From assembly GCA_011389685.1 (NCBI GenBank), contig JAABTV010000003.1, forward strand, positions 1 through 64,000: a stretch of 64,000 nucleotides of DNA, in the 5' to 3' direction. The position numbers were made by a program, and so were the translations under genes. Below, piece after piece: positions 28,139-35,688 of this stretch. The notes beneath the pieces are model-generated. The model saw only the letters and a program-made list of their open reading frames with translations, ran no database searches and was not told where the DNA came from. The stretch comes from Paracoccaceae bacterium (lineage in GTDB: Bacteria; Pseudomonadota; Alphaproteobacteria; Rhodobacterales; Rhodobacteraceae). How positions within the stretch are numbered: the first letter of the stretch is position 1; every line of letters starts with the position of its first letter.

Positions 28139-28886
28139 GACGCTTCTCGACATTCGCGGCATTTCCAAATCCTTCGGTGCGCTCAAGGCGTCGGACGATG
28201 TGGCGCTCGACCTGAAACAGGGCGAGATTCACGCGCTGATCGGCCCCAATGGCGCGGGCAAATCGACCCTGATCGCGCAGATCGCCGGCAGCCTGCGCCC
28301 CGACAGCGGCGAGGTCTGGCTTGAAGGGCGCAACGTCACCCACAAGGACACGGTGGCCCGCGCCAAGGCCGGGCTGGGACGGACGTTCCAGATTTCTTCG
28401 CTGGCGATGGAGGACACGGTGTTGCAGAACGCGGTGCTGGGGGCGCTTGGGGCGCGCCACCGGGTGCCGGGGTTCTGGCGCCCGGTGATGCGCGACGGCG
28501 ATCTGCGTGCGTCTGCGATGCAGGCCCTGGAGAAGGTGGGCCTTGAGGAATTCGCACATTTCCGCACCGCCGATCTCAGCCATGGCCAGCGCCGCCAGCT
28601 TGAAGTCGCCGTGGCGCTGACGCTCAAACCGCATGTGTTCCTGATGGACGAGCCGATGGCAGGGCTGGGGGCCGATGGCTCGGCCATCCTGGTGGAGTTC
28701 CTGCGCAACCTGAAATCGAGCGCGCCGATCCTTCTGGTCGAGCATGACATGGACGCGGTGTTTCAGCTGGCCGACCGGATCAGCGTTCTGGTCTACGGCC
28801 GGATCATCGCCACCGGCGCACCGGACGAGATTCGCGCCAACGCGCAGGTGCGCGAGGCCTATCTGGGCGAGGAGGACGCGGAATGA
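28131..28886 (+). CDS. Liv-type ABC ATPase (LivG-like)
   Basis: The 251-residue ATPase has the Walker A motif GPNGAGKST, the signature region DLSHGQRRQLEVAVAL, the Walker B segment VFLMDEPMAGLG and the switch His in LLVEHDMDAVF. Dimerised with the LivF-like protein, it powers import. ATG 28131 (MTETLLDIRG) was chosen over the in-frame ATG at 28116 because GGCGGAGGCGG precedes it and its N-terminus is of normal length. The signature has LSHGQ rather than LSGGQ, a tolerated variant in this branch. Confidence 0.93.
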   Translation: MTETLLDIRGISKSFGALKASDDVALDLKQGEIHALIGPNGAGKSTLIAQIAGSLRPDSGEVWLEGRNVTHKDTVARAKAGLGRTFQISSLAMEDTVLQNAVLGALGARHRVPGFWRPVMRDGDLRASAMQALEKVGLEEFAHFRTADLSHGQRRQLEVAVALTLKPHVFLMDEPMAGLGADGSAILVEFLRNLKSSAPILLVEHDMDAVFQLADRISVLVYGRIIATGAPDEIRANAQVREAYLGEEDAE

Positions 28887-29572
28887 GCCTGTTGCGTCTC
28901 GATCATGTCTCGGCCTTTTACGGCCCCTCGCAGGCGCTTTTCGACGTCTCGCTCAGGCTCGATCAGGGCGAGGTCGTGGCGCTGATGGGGCGTAACGGCA
29001 TGGGCAAGACCACCACGATCAAGGTGATCTGCCGAATGCTCAAGCATCGCGGCGGGGCGGTGATGCTCGACGGGAAGGACATGGCGCGCTGGCCCTCCTA
29101 TCGCGCCGCCCGGGCGGGGCTTGGCCTTGTGCCCGAGGGGCGGCGCTGTTTTCCCAATCTCAGCGTGCGCGAGAACCTGATCGCGCCGGCGCGGCCCGGC
29201 GACTGGACCCTGCGCCGCGTGTTCGATTTCTTCCCGCGACTGGAGGAACGCGCGGGCCAGATGGCAGTGTCGCTCTCGGGCGGTGAACAGCAGATGCTGG
29301 CCATCGGGCGGGCGCTGATGACCAACCCGCGCATTCTCATTCTCGACGAGGCGACCGAGGGCCTTGCCCCGGTGATCCGCAACGAGATCTGGGCCGCGAT
29401 CGGACAGCTCAAGCGCGACACGGGGCTGGCCATTCTGGTGGTCGACAAATCGCTCAGGGAACTGGCCCGGGTGGCCGACCGGGGGGTGATTCTCGAACGG
29501 GGCCGGTCGGTCTGGGGCGGTGGGTTCGAGAGGCTCGACGCGGAAAAGCGCGATCGTTACCTGGGCGTCTGA
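28883..29572 (+). CDS. Liv-type ABC ATPase (LivF-like)
   Basis: The 229-residue ATPase has Walker A GRNGMGKTT, signature SLSGGEQQMLAIGRAL, Walker B ILILDEATEGLAP and the LVPEGRRCFPNLSVREN segment typical of LivF. The switch residue, normally His, appears as Lys in VVDKSLREL, a substitution I also associate with aromatic-acid LivF paralogues but cannot verify here. The start overlaps the LivG-like stop (ATGA). It ends the operon, followed by a hairpin. Confidence 0.92.
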   Translation: MSLLRLDHVSAFYGPSQALFDVSLRLDQGEVVALMGRNGMGKTTTIKVICRMLKHRGGAVMLDGKDMARWPSYRAARAGLGLVPEGRRCFPNLSVRENLIAPARPGDWTLRRVFDFFPRLEERAGQMAVSLSGGEQQMLAIGRALMTNPRILILDEATEGLAPVIRNEIWAAIGQLKRDTGLAILVVDKSLRELARVADRGVILERGRSVWGGGFERLDAEKRDRYLGV

Positions 29573-29573
29573 A

Positions 29574-29596
29574 ACGATTTTTCGCTGAAAAATCGT
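29574..29596 (+). terminator. Hairpin after the Liv operon
   Basis: ACGATTTTTC-GCT-GAAAAATCGT is a perfect 10-bp stem two bases after the last Liv stop codon. The A/T runs lie inside the stem and no T-run follows, so it could act as a terminator or as an mRNA 3'-end stabiliser. A similar TTTTTC-GGC-GAAAAA stem occurs at about 42838-42852. Confidence 0.6.
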
Positions 29597-29709
29597 GCAT
29601 TAGCAGACCCACTTGCTTGGCGTTGCCGGTCTTCAAAAATTTACCATTTGATAAAAATTCAACTTGTGGCACCCTCGGGAAAACAAGATCGAACTGGGAG
29701 ATTGCCACA
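29597..29709 (+). promoter_or_regulatory. Promoter region of the dihydropyrimidine dehydrogenase genes
   Basis: This short A+T-rich leader contains TTGA-TAAAAAT-TCAA (29648-29662), a 4-bp inverted repeat with a 7-base centre, 48 bases before the ATG at 29710. A GGGAG ribosome site lies at about 29697-29701. The inverted repeat could bind a regulator of pyrimidine degradation, but I cannot name one. Confidence 0.4.
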
Positions 29710-31059
29710 ATGGCGCATACCATCCGGACCCCCGGCATCGTCGCGGGCCGTCTTGCGGCCGATGTTCTGGCCGAGAATTTTTCGGACCTGCACCCGCCGC
29801 TTGACCCGCATGAGGCGCATGTCGCCGCTGACCGCTGCTATTTCTGCCATGACGCGCCGTGCATCACGGCCTGTCCGACCGATATCGACATCCCGCTTTT
29901 CATTCGCCAGATCGCGACCGATACGCCGCTTGCGGCGGCCAAGACCATTCTCGAACAGAATATCCTTGGCGGGATGTGCGCCCGGGTCTGCCCGACCGAG
30001 ACCCTTTGCGAAGAGGCCTGCGTGCGCGAATTGGCCGAGGGCAAGCCGGTCGAGATCGGGCGCTTGCAGCGTTTTGCCACGGATGCCCTGATGGCCAAAG
30101 GTCCGCAACCCTTCTCCCGTGCGGCGGCCACCGGCAAATCCGTGGCCGTGGTGGGGGCGGGCCCGGCGGGTCTGGCCTGCGCCCACCGCCTTGCCATGCA
30201 TGGGCATGACGTCATCATCTACGAGAAACGCGACAAGCCCGGTGGGCTCAACGAATACGGCATTGCCAGTTACAAGACGGTCGACGGCTTCGCGCAGGCC
30301 GAGGTTGACTGGCTGTTGGGCATTGGTGGCATCGAGATCCGGTATGGCCAGGCGCTGGGGCGCGATGTCACGCTGGAGGCTCTTTCCGAGGCCCATGACG
30401 CGGTGTTCCTCGGGATCGGCAAGCCCGGTGTGAACCGGCTTGACGGATTCGACCTCGACGGTATCCGCCCGGCGGTTGATTTCATCGCCGAGCTGCGGCA
30501 GGCCGATGATCTCGCGACCCTGCCGGTGGGCCGCCAAGTTGTGGTGATCGGCGGTGGTATGACCGCCGTTGACGCGGCCGTGCAATCGCGGCTGCTGGGG
30601 GCGGAAAGCGTCACCATCGTTTACCGACGCTCGCAGGCCGAAATGCCCGCCAGCCGCTATGAACAGGATCTCGCCGCCTCCAAGGGCGTGACCCTGATGT
30701 TCAACGCGCAGCCGGTCTCGGCCAACGGGGCCGGAGCGGTCGAAAGCGTCAGTTTCGAATATACCGCCGTCAATGGGGCGGGGCTCAAAGGCACGGGCGA
30801 GCGGTTCGACCTGCCCGCCGATCAAGTGTTCCTGGCCATCGGGCAAACGCTTGTTGACGCGCCCGATGACCTGTCGCGTGACGGCGGGGCGCTGGCAACC
30901 GACCCGCATCATCGCGCATCGCTGGCAAATGTCTGGGCGGGCGGCGATTGCTCGGCCGAGGGCGAGGATCTCACCGTGACCGCCGTGGCCCAGGGCCGCG
31001 ACGCGGCAGAAGCGATCCACACATCCCTTATGGGTGAAGGAGGGCCGATAAATGGCTGA
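29710..31059 (+). CDS. preT: NAD(P)-dependent dihydropyrimidine dehydrogenase, small subunit (PreT/PydX-type)
   Basis: The 449-residue flavoprotein passes electrons from NAD(P)H to the PreA-type partner for uracil/thymine reduction. It has N-terminal Cys motifs for iron-sulfur clusters (CYFCHDAPCITACPTDID and CARVCPTETLCEEAC), the FAD-binding VVGAGPAGLACAHRLA (about residue 145), a second dinucleotide fold VVVIGGGMTAVDAAVQSRLLG, and a C-terminal VWAGGDCSAEGEDLTVTA. The start at 29710 was chosen over an upstream in-frame ATG (29617) that lies in the promoter region. Its stop overlaps the preA start by eight bases. Confidence 0.93.
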   Translation: MAHTIRTPGIVAGRLAADVLAENFSDLHPPLDPHEAHVAADRCYFCHDAPCITACPTDIDIPLFIRQIATDTPLAAAKTILEQNILGGMCARVCPTETLCEEACVRELAEGKPVEIGRLQRFATDALMAKGPQPFSRAAATGKSVAVVGAGPAGLACAHRLAMHGHDVIIYEKRDKPGGLNEYGIASYKTVDGFAQAEVDWLLGIGGIEIRYGQALGRDVTLEALSEAHDAVFLGIGKPGVNRLDGFDLDGIRPAVDFIAELRQADDLATLPVGRQVVVIGGGMTAVDAAVQSRLLGAESVTIVYRRSQAEMPASRYEQDLAASKGVTLMFNAQPVSANGAGAVESVSFEYTAVNGAGLKGTGERFDLPADQVFLAIGQTLVDAPDDLSRDGGALATDPHHRASLANVWAGGDCSAEGEDLTVTAVAQGRDAAEAIHTSLMGEGGPING

Positions 31060-32356
31060 TCTCACGACAAATTTTCTTGGAATCACGACGCCCAACCCGT
31101 TCTGGCTGGCCTCTGCGCCGCCCACCGACAAGGAATATAACGTGCGCCGCGCCTTCGAGGCGGGCTGGGGTGGCGTGGTGTGGAAAACGCTGGGCGAGGA
31201 CGGCCCGCCCATCGTCAATGTCAACGGCCCCCGCTATGGCGCGGTGTGGGGCGCCGACCGGCGTCTTCTGGCGCTCAACAATATCGAGTTGATCACCGAC
31301 CGCCCGTTGCAGACCAACCTCGACGAGATCGCGCGGGTCAAGAAGGACTACCCGGACCGGGCGATCATCGTATCGCTGATGGTGCCCTGCACCGAGGAAA
31401 GCTGGAAGTCGATCCTGCCGCGCGTCGCCGCAACCGGGGCCGACGGGATCGAGCTCAATTTCGGCTGCCCGCACGGGATGAGCGAGCGCGGCATGGGCAG
31501 CGCGGTGGGGCAGGTGCCTGAGTATATCGAGATGGTCACGCGCTGGTGCAAGGAAAACTACGACAAGCCGGTGATCGTGAAACTGACCCCCAACATCACC
31601 GATATCCGCTATCCGGCGCGCGCGGCGCTGGCCGGTGGAGCGGATGCGGTGAGCCTGATAAACACCGTGAGTTCAATCACTTCTGTCGATCTCGACGATT
31701 TCTGCCCCGAACCCGCGATCGACGGGAAGGGCAGTCATGGCGGGTTGTGCGGGCCGGCGGTGAAGCCGATGGCGCTCAACATGGTGGCCGAGATTGCCCG
31801 CGACGCGCAAACCGCGGGCATGCCGATTTCGGGGATCGGCGGGGTCACGACATGGCGCGACGCGGCCGAGTTCATGGCATTGGGCGCGGGCAATGTGCAG
31901 GTCTGCACGGCGGCCATGACCTATGGCTTCAAGGTGGTGCAGGAAATGATCTCGGGGCTTTCCGACTGGATGGATCGCAAGGGATACGAGAGCACCGAAG
32001 CGTTCATCGGCAAGGCCGTTCCGAACGTGACTGACTGGCAGTATCTCAACCTCAATTTCGTGACCAAGGCACGGATAGATCAGGATAAATGCATCAAATG
32101 CGGTCGCTGTTACGCGGCTTGCGAAGACACCTCGCACCAGGCGATCTGGATGAAGGAGGGGCGCGTCTTCGAGGTCAACGACGCTGAATGCGTGGCCTGC
32201 AACCTGTGCGTCAATGTCTGTCCGGTCGAGGATTGCATCACCATGGAACGCATGCAGGCGGGCGAGACTGATCCGCGCACCGGCACGGTGGTTTCGGACG
32301 ATTATGCCAACTGGACGATGCACCCCAACAACCCGGGCGCCTGCGCCGCCGAGTGA
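31052..32356 (+). CDS. preA: Dihydropyrimidine dehydrogenase, FMN subunit (PreA/PydB-type)
   Basis: The 434-residue protein has a dihydroorotate-dehydrogenase-like FMN barrel (residues about 1-320: NPFWLASAPPT, GGVVWKTLG, KLTPNITDI, GIGGVTTWRDAAEFM) and two C-terminal 4Fe-4S motifs, CIKCGRCYAAC and CVACNLCVNVCP. It reduces uracil and thymine to the dihydro forms, the first step of reductive pyrimidine degradation. The active-site loop reads ERGMGSAVGQ. The Cys found there in mammalian DPD (LACGQ) is Val here, as I recall for other bacterial PreA. It is translationally coupled to preT. No hydantoinase or beta-ureidopropionase gene is in the window. Confidence 0.94.
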   Translation: MADLTTNFLGITTPNPFWLASAPPTDKEYNVRRAFEAGWGGVVWKTLGEDGPPIVNVNGPRYGAVWGADRRLLALNNIELITDRPLQTNLDEIARVKKDYPDRAIIVSLMVPCTEESWKSILPRVAATGADGIELNFGCPHGMSERGMGSAVGQVPEYIEMVTRWCKENYDKPVIVKLTPNITDIRYPARAALAGGADAVSLINTVSSITSVDLDDFCPEPAIDGKGSHGGLCGPAVKPMALNMVAEIARDAQTAGMPISGIGGVTTWRDAAEFMALGAGNVQVCTAAMTYGFKVVQEMISGLSDWMDRKGYESTEAFIGKAVPNVTDWQYLNLNFVTKARIDQDKCIKCGRCYAACEDTSHQAIWMKEGRVFEVNDAECVACNLCVNVCPVEDCITMERMQAGETDPRTGTVVSDDYANWTMHPNNPGACAAE

Positions 32357-32793
32357 GACGGCGGGCCGCGACGGCAAAGGTTAACGCCCGTCCATGGTCC
32401 GATTTCAGGGGGGTGACATCCGGCTGCCGTTCGGCTGCCGCCCGGCTGCCGGGCAAAGCCGGCGACGACAGCCCGTTTTGAGGTTAACGCGGCGCGCGGC
32501 AGTGCGGGAGGTCGGGCTTGACCCGCGGCGGACAGCGGACTTTCGCCAGGCCGCGGCGGTGACATGGGCAGCGCCCGATACCCGGTGTCGATGGTCAGGG
32601 CATTTGCCCTTTTTTCATCACGAAATGCCCCTTGGGGGCCGCTGCGCCCTGGCTCGGTTCGCCCGCCACTAGAGGGCAAATACCTTCTCGGCACCCGCCG
32701 CGCGGGTGCGCCGCTTCATGAAAACCTAAAGGTCTGCTCGGAGCCCACAATGACCGATGCTGCGTTTCGCACGAAGCTCCGCTTTGGCTTTGG
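32357..32793. repeat. Intergenic repeat D1, bounded by GGTTAACG
   Basis: From 32379 (GGTTAACG) through a second GGTTAACGC at 32482-32490 and on to GGGCAGCGCCCGA near 32566-32578, the sequence parallels 42825-42990. The core is GGGTGACATCCGGCTGCCG followed by further CGGCTGCCG units. The remainder toward 32793 contains the 3' flank of the LysR gene, with no gene recognised. It marks the change from high to lower G+C. Confidence 0.6.
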
Positions 32794-33738
32794 TCAGTCC
32801 ATGCGTTCTTTGACCAAGTTCTCCGCCTCTTTATCAGCAGCCAGATAGGCATCCAGGACAATTTTCCGAATCCAAGTCAAAGCTGGATCATTGGCAGTGC
32901 GGGCGGACCAAAAGAAACGTGCGCGGAATGAGGGATCCGCCGAAATGGCTTTCATTGGTCTCAATCCACAGGTTTCCATATCCCAAGCCAGGACCAGCGT
33001 CGGCAACGTGGCGATCAGATTACTGTTGGCAAGTAACGGTCCGACCCCCGCGAACTCCGAGATCAGAGCGGTGATATGGCGTTCAGATGCCTCGTTCTCT
33101 GCGACATCATCAACTGGGCTCCGCACTTCGTTGCCGATCGCGACTTGCAAATGACCGTAGCGCCGCCATGCGTCCGGTCCCCAGTGTTGAATGCCGGGAT
33201 GGCCCTTTCGCACGAAACTGACGAACTTCATGGGCGGCATTTCTGCTTCTTCCAACCCGTCAGGCAGGCTCCGTTCACCGCCGAGATGTGCCAAATCGAT
33301 CAATCCCTCGGATACGGCAGCGTAGACTTCTCTAGGGGTTGATAGCCACTCGATCCTGACGCCCGGAGCGGCCTCCTGAAGCGTGTTCACGACCTCCGCT
33401 AAAAACCGACCGCCAATCGGGCTCGCCACGCGGAACGTGCGATCGCTTGAGGCTGGATCAAAGGGTTCGGGCAATTTGAGAACACGCTTGATACTGTTGA
33501 GGATTGGTCGGACATCTTCGATGAGTTGCAGGGCGAATGGGCTGGCCTGCATGCGCCCGCCAACCTTGATCATAAGGGGATCGCCAACCTGCTCACGCAA
33601 ACGGGCCAGGGCATGACTTACTGCTGAAGGTGTCTTGTTCAGTTTGACGGCTGCACCCGCAACGCTTCCTTCCTGCATGAGCGCTTCAAAGACCACCAAA
33701 AGGTTCAGATCGATCCTGTGTAACTGAATTTCCTTCAT
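32794..33738 (-). CDS. LysR-family regulator
   Basis: The 314-residue protein has an N-terminal HTH (LNLLVVFEALMQEGSVAGAA, then TPSAVSHALARLREQVGD) of the NodD/LinR-like LysR branch and a C-terminal effector domain (FRVASPIGGRFLAEVVNTLQ). ATG 33738 (MKEIQLHRIDLN) fits the usual LysR N-terminus, and the longer frame upstream was rejected. It is divergent from the sulfotransferase-family gene, with two palindromes between them, so it probably regulates that gene. Base composition is clearly lower in G+C than the flanking genes, suggesting recent acquisition together with the divergent gene. Confidence 0.9.
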   Translation of the reverse strand: MKEIQLHRIDLNLLVVFEALMQEGSVAGAAVKLNKTPSAVSHALARLREQVGDPLMIKVGGRMQASPFALQLIEDVRPILNSIKRVLKLPEPFDPASSDRTFRVASPIGGRFLAEVVNTLQEAAPGVRIEWLSTPREVYAAVSEGLIDLAHLGGERSLPDGLEEAEMPPMKFVSFVRKGHPGIQHWGPDAWRRYGHLQVAIGNEVRSPVDDVAENEASERHITALISEFAGVGPLLANSNLIATLPTLVLAWDMETCGLRPMKAISADPSFRARFFWSARTANDPALTWIRKIVLDAYLAADKEAENLVKERMD

Positions 33739-33775
33739 GACAGCTGAAAACCATTCGTTTGAGTGCTGCTTCAAC

Positions 33776-33794
33776 ATTGCGCAATCTGACGTCA
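33776..33794. promoter_or_regulatory. Two palindromes between LysR and sulfotransferase genes
   Basis: ATTGCGCAAT (33776-33785) and TGACGTCA (33787-33794) are perfect palindromes side by side in the 98-base divergent gap. LysR proteins bind interrupted dyads (T-N11-A) in such positions. The pair is a good candidate for the regulator's recognition and activation sites, but no experiment or alignment supports it here. Confidence 0.45.
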
Positions 33795-33836
33795 CTTCGC
33801 AATCAAACAGTCAAATGAACGGAAGGACCTATTTCG

Positions 33837-34472
33837 ATGGGATTGAAAATTATTGGCTCTGGTTTCGGCCGGACAGGCACTATGTCGACAAAAATGGCGC
33901 TGGAACAGCTTGGCTTCGGCCCCTGCCATCACATGACCGAGGTGATGCAAAACCCAAGCCAACCCCCGTACTGGAAAGCGCACACCACAGAGGAAGAACT
34001 GGATTGGGTGGAAGTTTTTGACGGTTACGTCGCTCAGGTCGATTTCCCGGGCGCCGCTGTATGGCACGAGCTCGCGGTGGCCTTTCCAGAAGCGAAGGTC
34101 ATCCACACGGAACGCCCGGAAGACGATTGGTGGGCCAGCTATTCAGCGACTATCGGCAAGTTCTTCGAACATCGTCAGAGCTTGATCCTTCCACCGCCGG
34201 TGGCCGACATCTTCGAGACGATGGACAAGCTCTTAATCCAAGGTGTGATGGGCGGGCTCGACAAGGACAGTGCTATCTCTGCATACCGCGGCAATAACGA
34301 GAAAGTCCGTGCGACAATTTCAGCGGACCGCCTGCTGGTTTTCTCGCCATCGGATGGTTGGACACCGCTCTGTGCATTTCTTGGCGTCCCTGCCCCTGAT
34401 GGCGACTTTCCGCGAAGCAATGCACGCAGTGAGTTCTGGGCCCTTTTCGGCGGTGAACCTGCCGAGGCTTAA
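33837..34472 (+). CDS. Sulfotransferase-family protein
   Basis: The 211-residue protein opens with the P-loop-like PAPS-binding motif IGSGFGRTGTMSTKMAL, has the 3'-phosphate contact region VIHTERPEDDWWASY, and ends in a WALF segment. This is the Sulfotransfer_4-type family, whose substrates are mostly unknown. The lower G+C and codon use match the divergent LysR gene and differ from the flanking housekeeping genes, so the pair was probably acquired together. ATG 33837 was chosen because the P-loop follows within 8 residues, as is usual. Cytoplasmic location is expected. Confidence 0.85.
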   Translation: MGLKIIGSGFGRTGTMSTKMALEQLGFGPCHHMTEVMQNPSQPPYWKAHTTEEELDWVEVFDGYVAQVDFPGAAVWHELAVAFPEAKVIHTERPEDDWWASYSATIGKFFEHRQSLILPPPVADIFETMDKLLIQGVMGGLDKDSAISAYRGNNEKVRATISADRLLVFSPSDGWTPLCAFLGVPAPDGDFPRSNARSEFWALFGGEPAEA

Positions 34473-35117
34473 GACTTCACGTCGTCAGCCTTGTTGCATA
34501 GCTGCCATTCATCCGATTGTGGTGCATGGCAGCCAAGTCCCGCACGGCCGACCTTCGGCTGTCCCAACCAGACAAAACTTGTGCCGAAAAAGGGCATCTT
34601 CGTTGCCGGTCCAAAACCGGTCCGTGTGTGTTCATGGGGTTGGCGCGGGTCATAAAGACAAAACCGGTGACTTTCGACTTCCGGAAGGACCCGATCGAGA
34701 TCAGGCCGGACGGTGGCGCGGGCAGGCGTGTGAGCTATTTCTGTTTGCACAAGAACCCGCAGCATCGAGGTGCCCGAGATGCCGGAGGTCAATGCGCTCT
34801 TGCTGATTCAAGGGGCCGAGAGACGGGTTTCGAAACCCCTGGCCGTGGACCCCGTCAGCGTGCGCCTGGGCGCGGTCGAGCGCGCCGATCCGTGGCGCCG
34901 GTTCGGCCTGTGTCGGGCACGGTTCGGCCGGGACGGTCAGGATCAGGATGCCGCAGGACGCGGGACAATACGACATCGTCCATGTCACCGGCAAGACGGT
35001 GCCGACGCTCAACGCTTGAGGGAAAAACCGCATTACTGTCACATTTGCACCCCGGTTTCGGCCATTTTGCGGGCCAGTCTCTGACCTTGCAAGGCACGAG
35101 AACCGAGGACCCGCGAA
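34473..35117. other. Intergenic region, possibly decayed coding sequence
   Basis: This 645-base stretch has no recognisable gene. Open frames on both strands change character every 100-150 bases, as expected of decayed or chimeric sequence. A 23-codon frame at 34948-35019 (MPQDAGQYDIVHVTGKTVP and four more residues) looks like the natural tail of a protein, but nothing upstream continues it convincingly. It separates the low-G+C LysR/sulfotransferase pair from the hypothetical gene at 35118. Confidence 0.4.
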
Positions 35118-35675
35118 ATGGCATCTTTTGCCGAAATGGACTGGAGCGATCTGAGCGAAGCGGAGCAGTTGGCCGCGGTGCGCCGCGCCCGGCCGGATGA
35201 GTTGAACCAGATCCTGTGCGAATATGACTGGTCGCTCTATCCCGAGACCATCCTGGGCTGGGCGAGCGCACAGCGCAGCGTCAACCTGTGCGCGGCGATC
35301 ACGGCGTTCTTCAACGCGGATCCGATGCGGTTCAACTATCTGCCGCGCAGCGACATACCGGCCCGCTATCACGGGGCTTGCCGGTTGCTCGACGCGATGG
35401 CACAGCGGGTGAATGCCGGGTTCTACCTGCCCGGCGTGGCGCATATCCCCTGTATCCGGCAAAAGACGCTGCGCGCCTGGATGCATTACCAGCAGGAAGA
35501 CGTGAACGAGAACCGGCGCGGGCGCTGGGTGTTCGAGGAGGAGATGGTCGAGCCGCTGCTCAATCCGGTGCCGGAGGTCAAGTCGAGGCCGGTCAGGAGA
35601 AGCGCCCCGGACGGAGCCGGCAAGACCGGGATTCCCGTTCTTGGCGCGTTGGTCAAACCGCTGATGAATTTCTGA
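35118..35675 (+). CDS. Hypothetical protein, possibly DUF4274-like
   Basis: The 185-residue protein has an acidic helical N-terminus (MDWSDLSEAEQLAAVRRARP), then YDWSLYPETILGWASAQRSVNLCAAITAFF, a pattern that recalls DUF4274 proteins (W..D...L.W......C..G.AL..F). It has a Trp/His/Gln-rich middle (WMHYQQEDVNENRRGRWVFEEEM) and a basic Pro-rich tail. Its coding composition is high-G+C like the resident genes, and ATG 35118 follows GGACCCGCGA. It has no signal peptide or membrane segment, and no function is known. It converges with pyrG (13-base gap). Confidence 0.65.
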   Translation: MASFAEMDWSDLSEAEQLAAVRRARPDELNQILCEYDWSLYPETILGWASAQRSVNLCAAITAFFNADPMRFNYLPRSDIPARYHGACRLLDAMAQRVNAGFYLPGVAHIPCIRQKTLRAWMHYQQEDVNENRRGRWVFEEEMVEPLLNPVPEVKSRPVRRSAPDGAGKTGIPVLGALVKPLMNF

Positions 35676-35688
35676 TCGGGCCGCGCGA

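Noticed and set aside
32379-32580. CRISPR-like array suggested by repeated CGGCTGCCG units
   Set aside because: Units are only about 9-15 bases, adjacent and without spacers; no cas genes are present.
34948-35019. 23-codon frame MPQDAGQYDIVHVTGKTVP...
   Set aside because: It may be the tail of a decayed gene, but it is too short and has no supporting upstream sequence or ribosome site.
34517-35200. 227-codon frame between the sulfotransferase and hypothetical genes
   Set aside because: No ribosome site, it changes character along its length, and its end overlaps the hypothetical gene in another frame.
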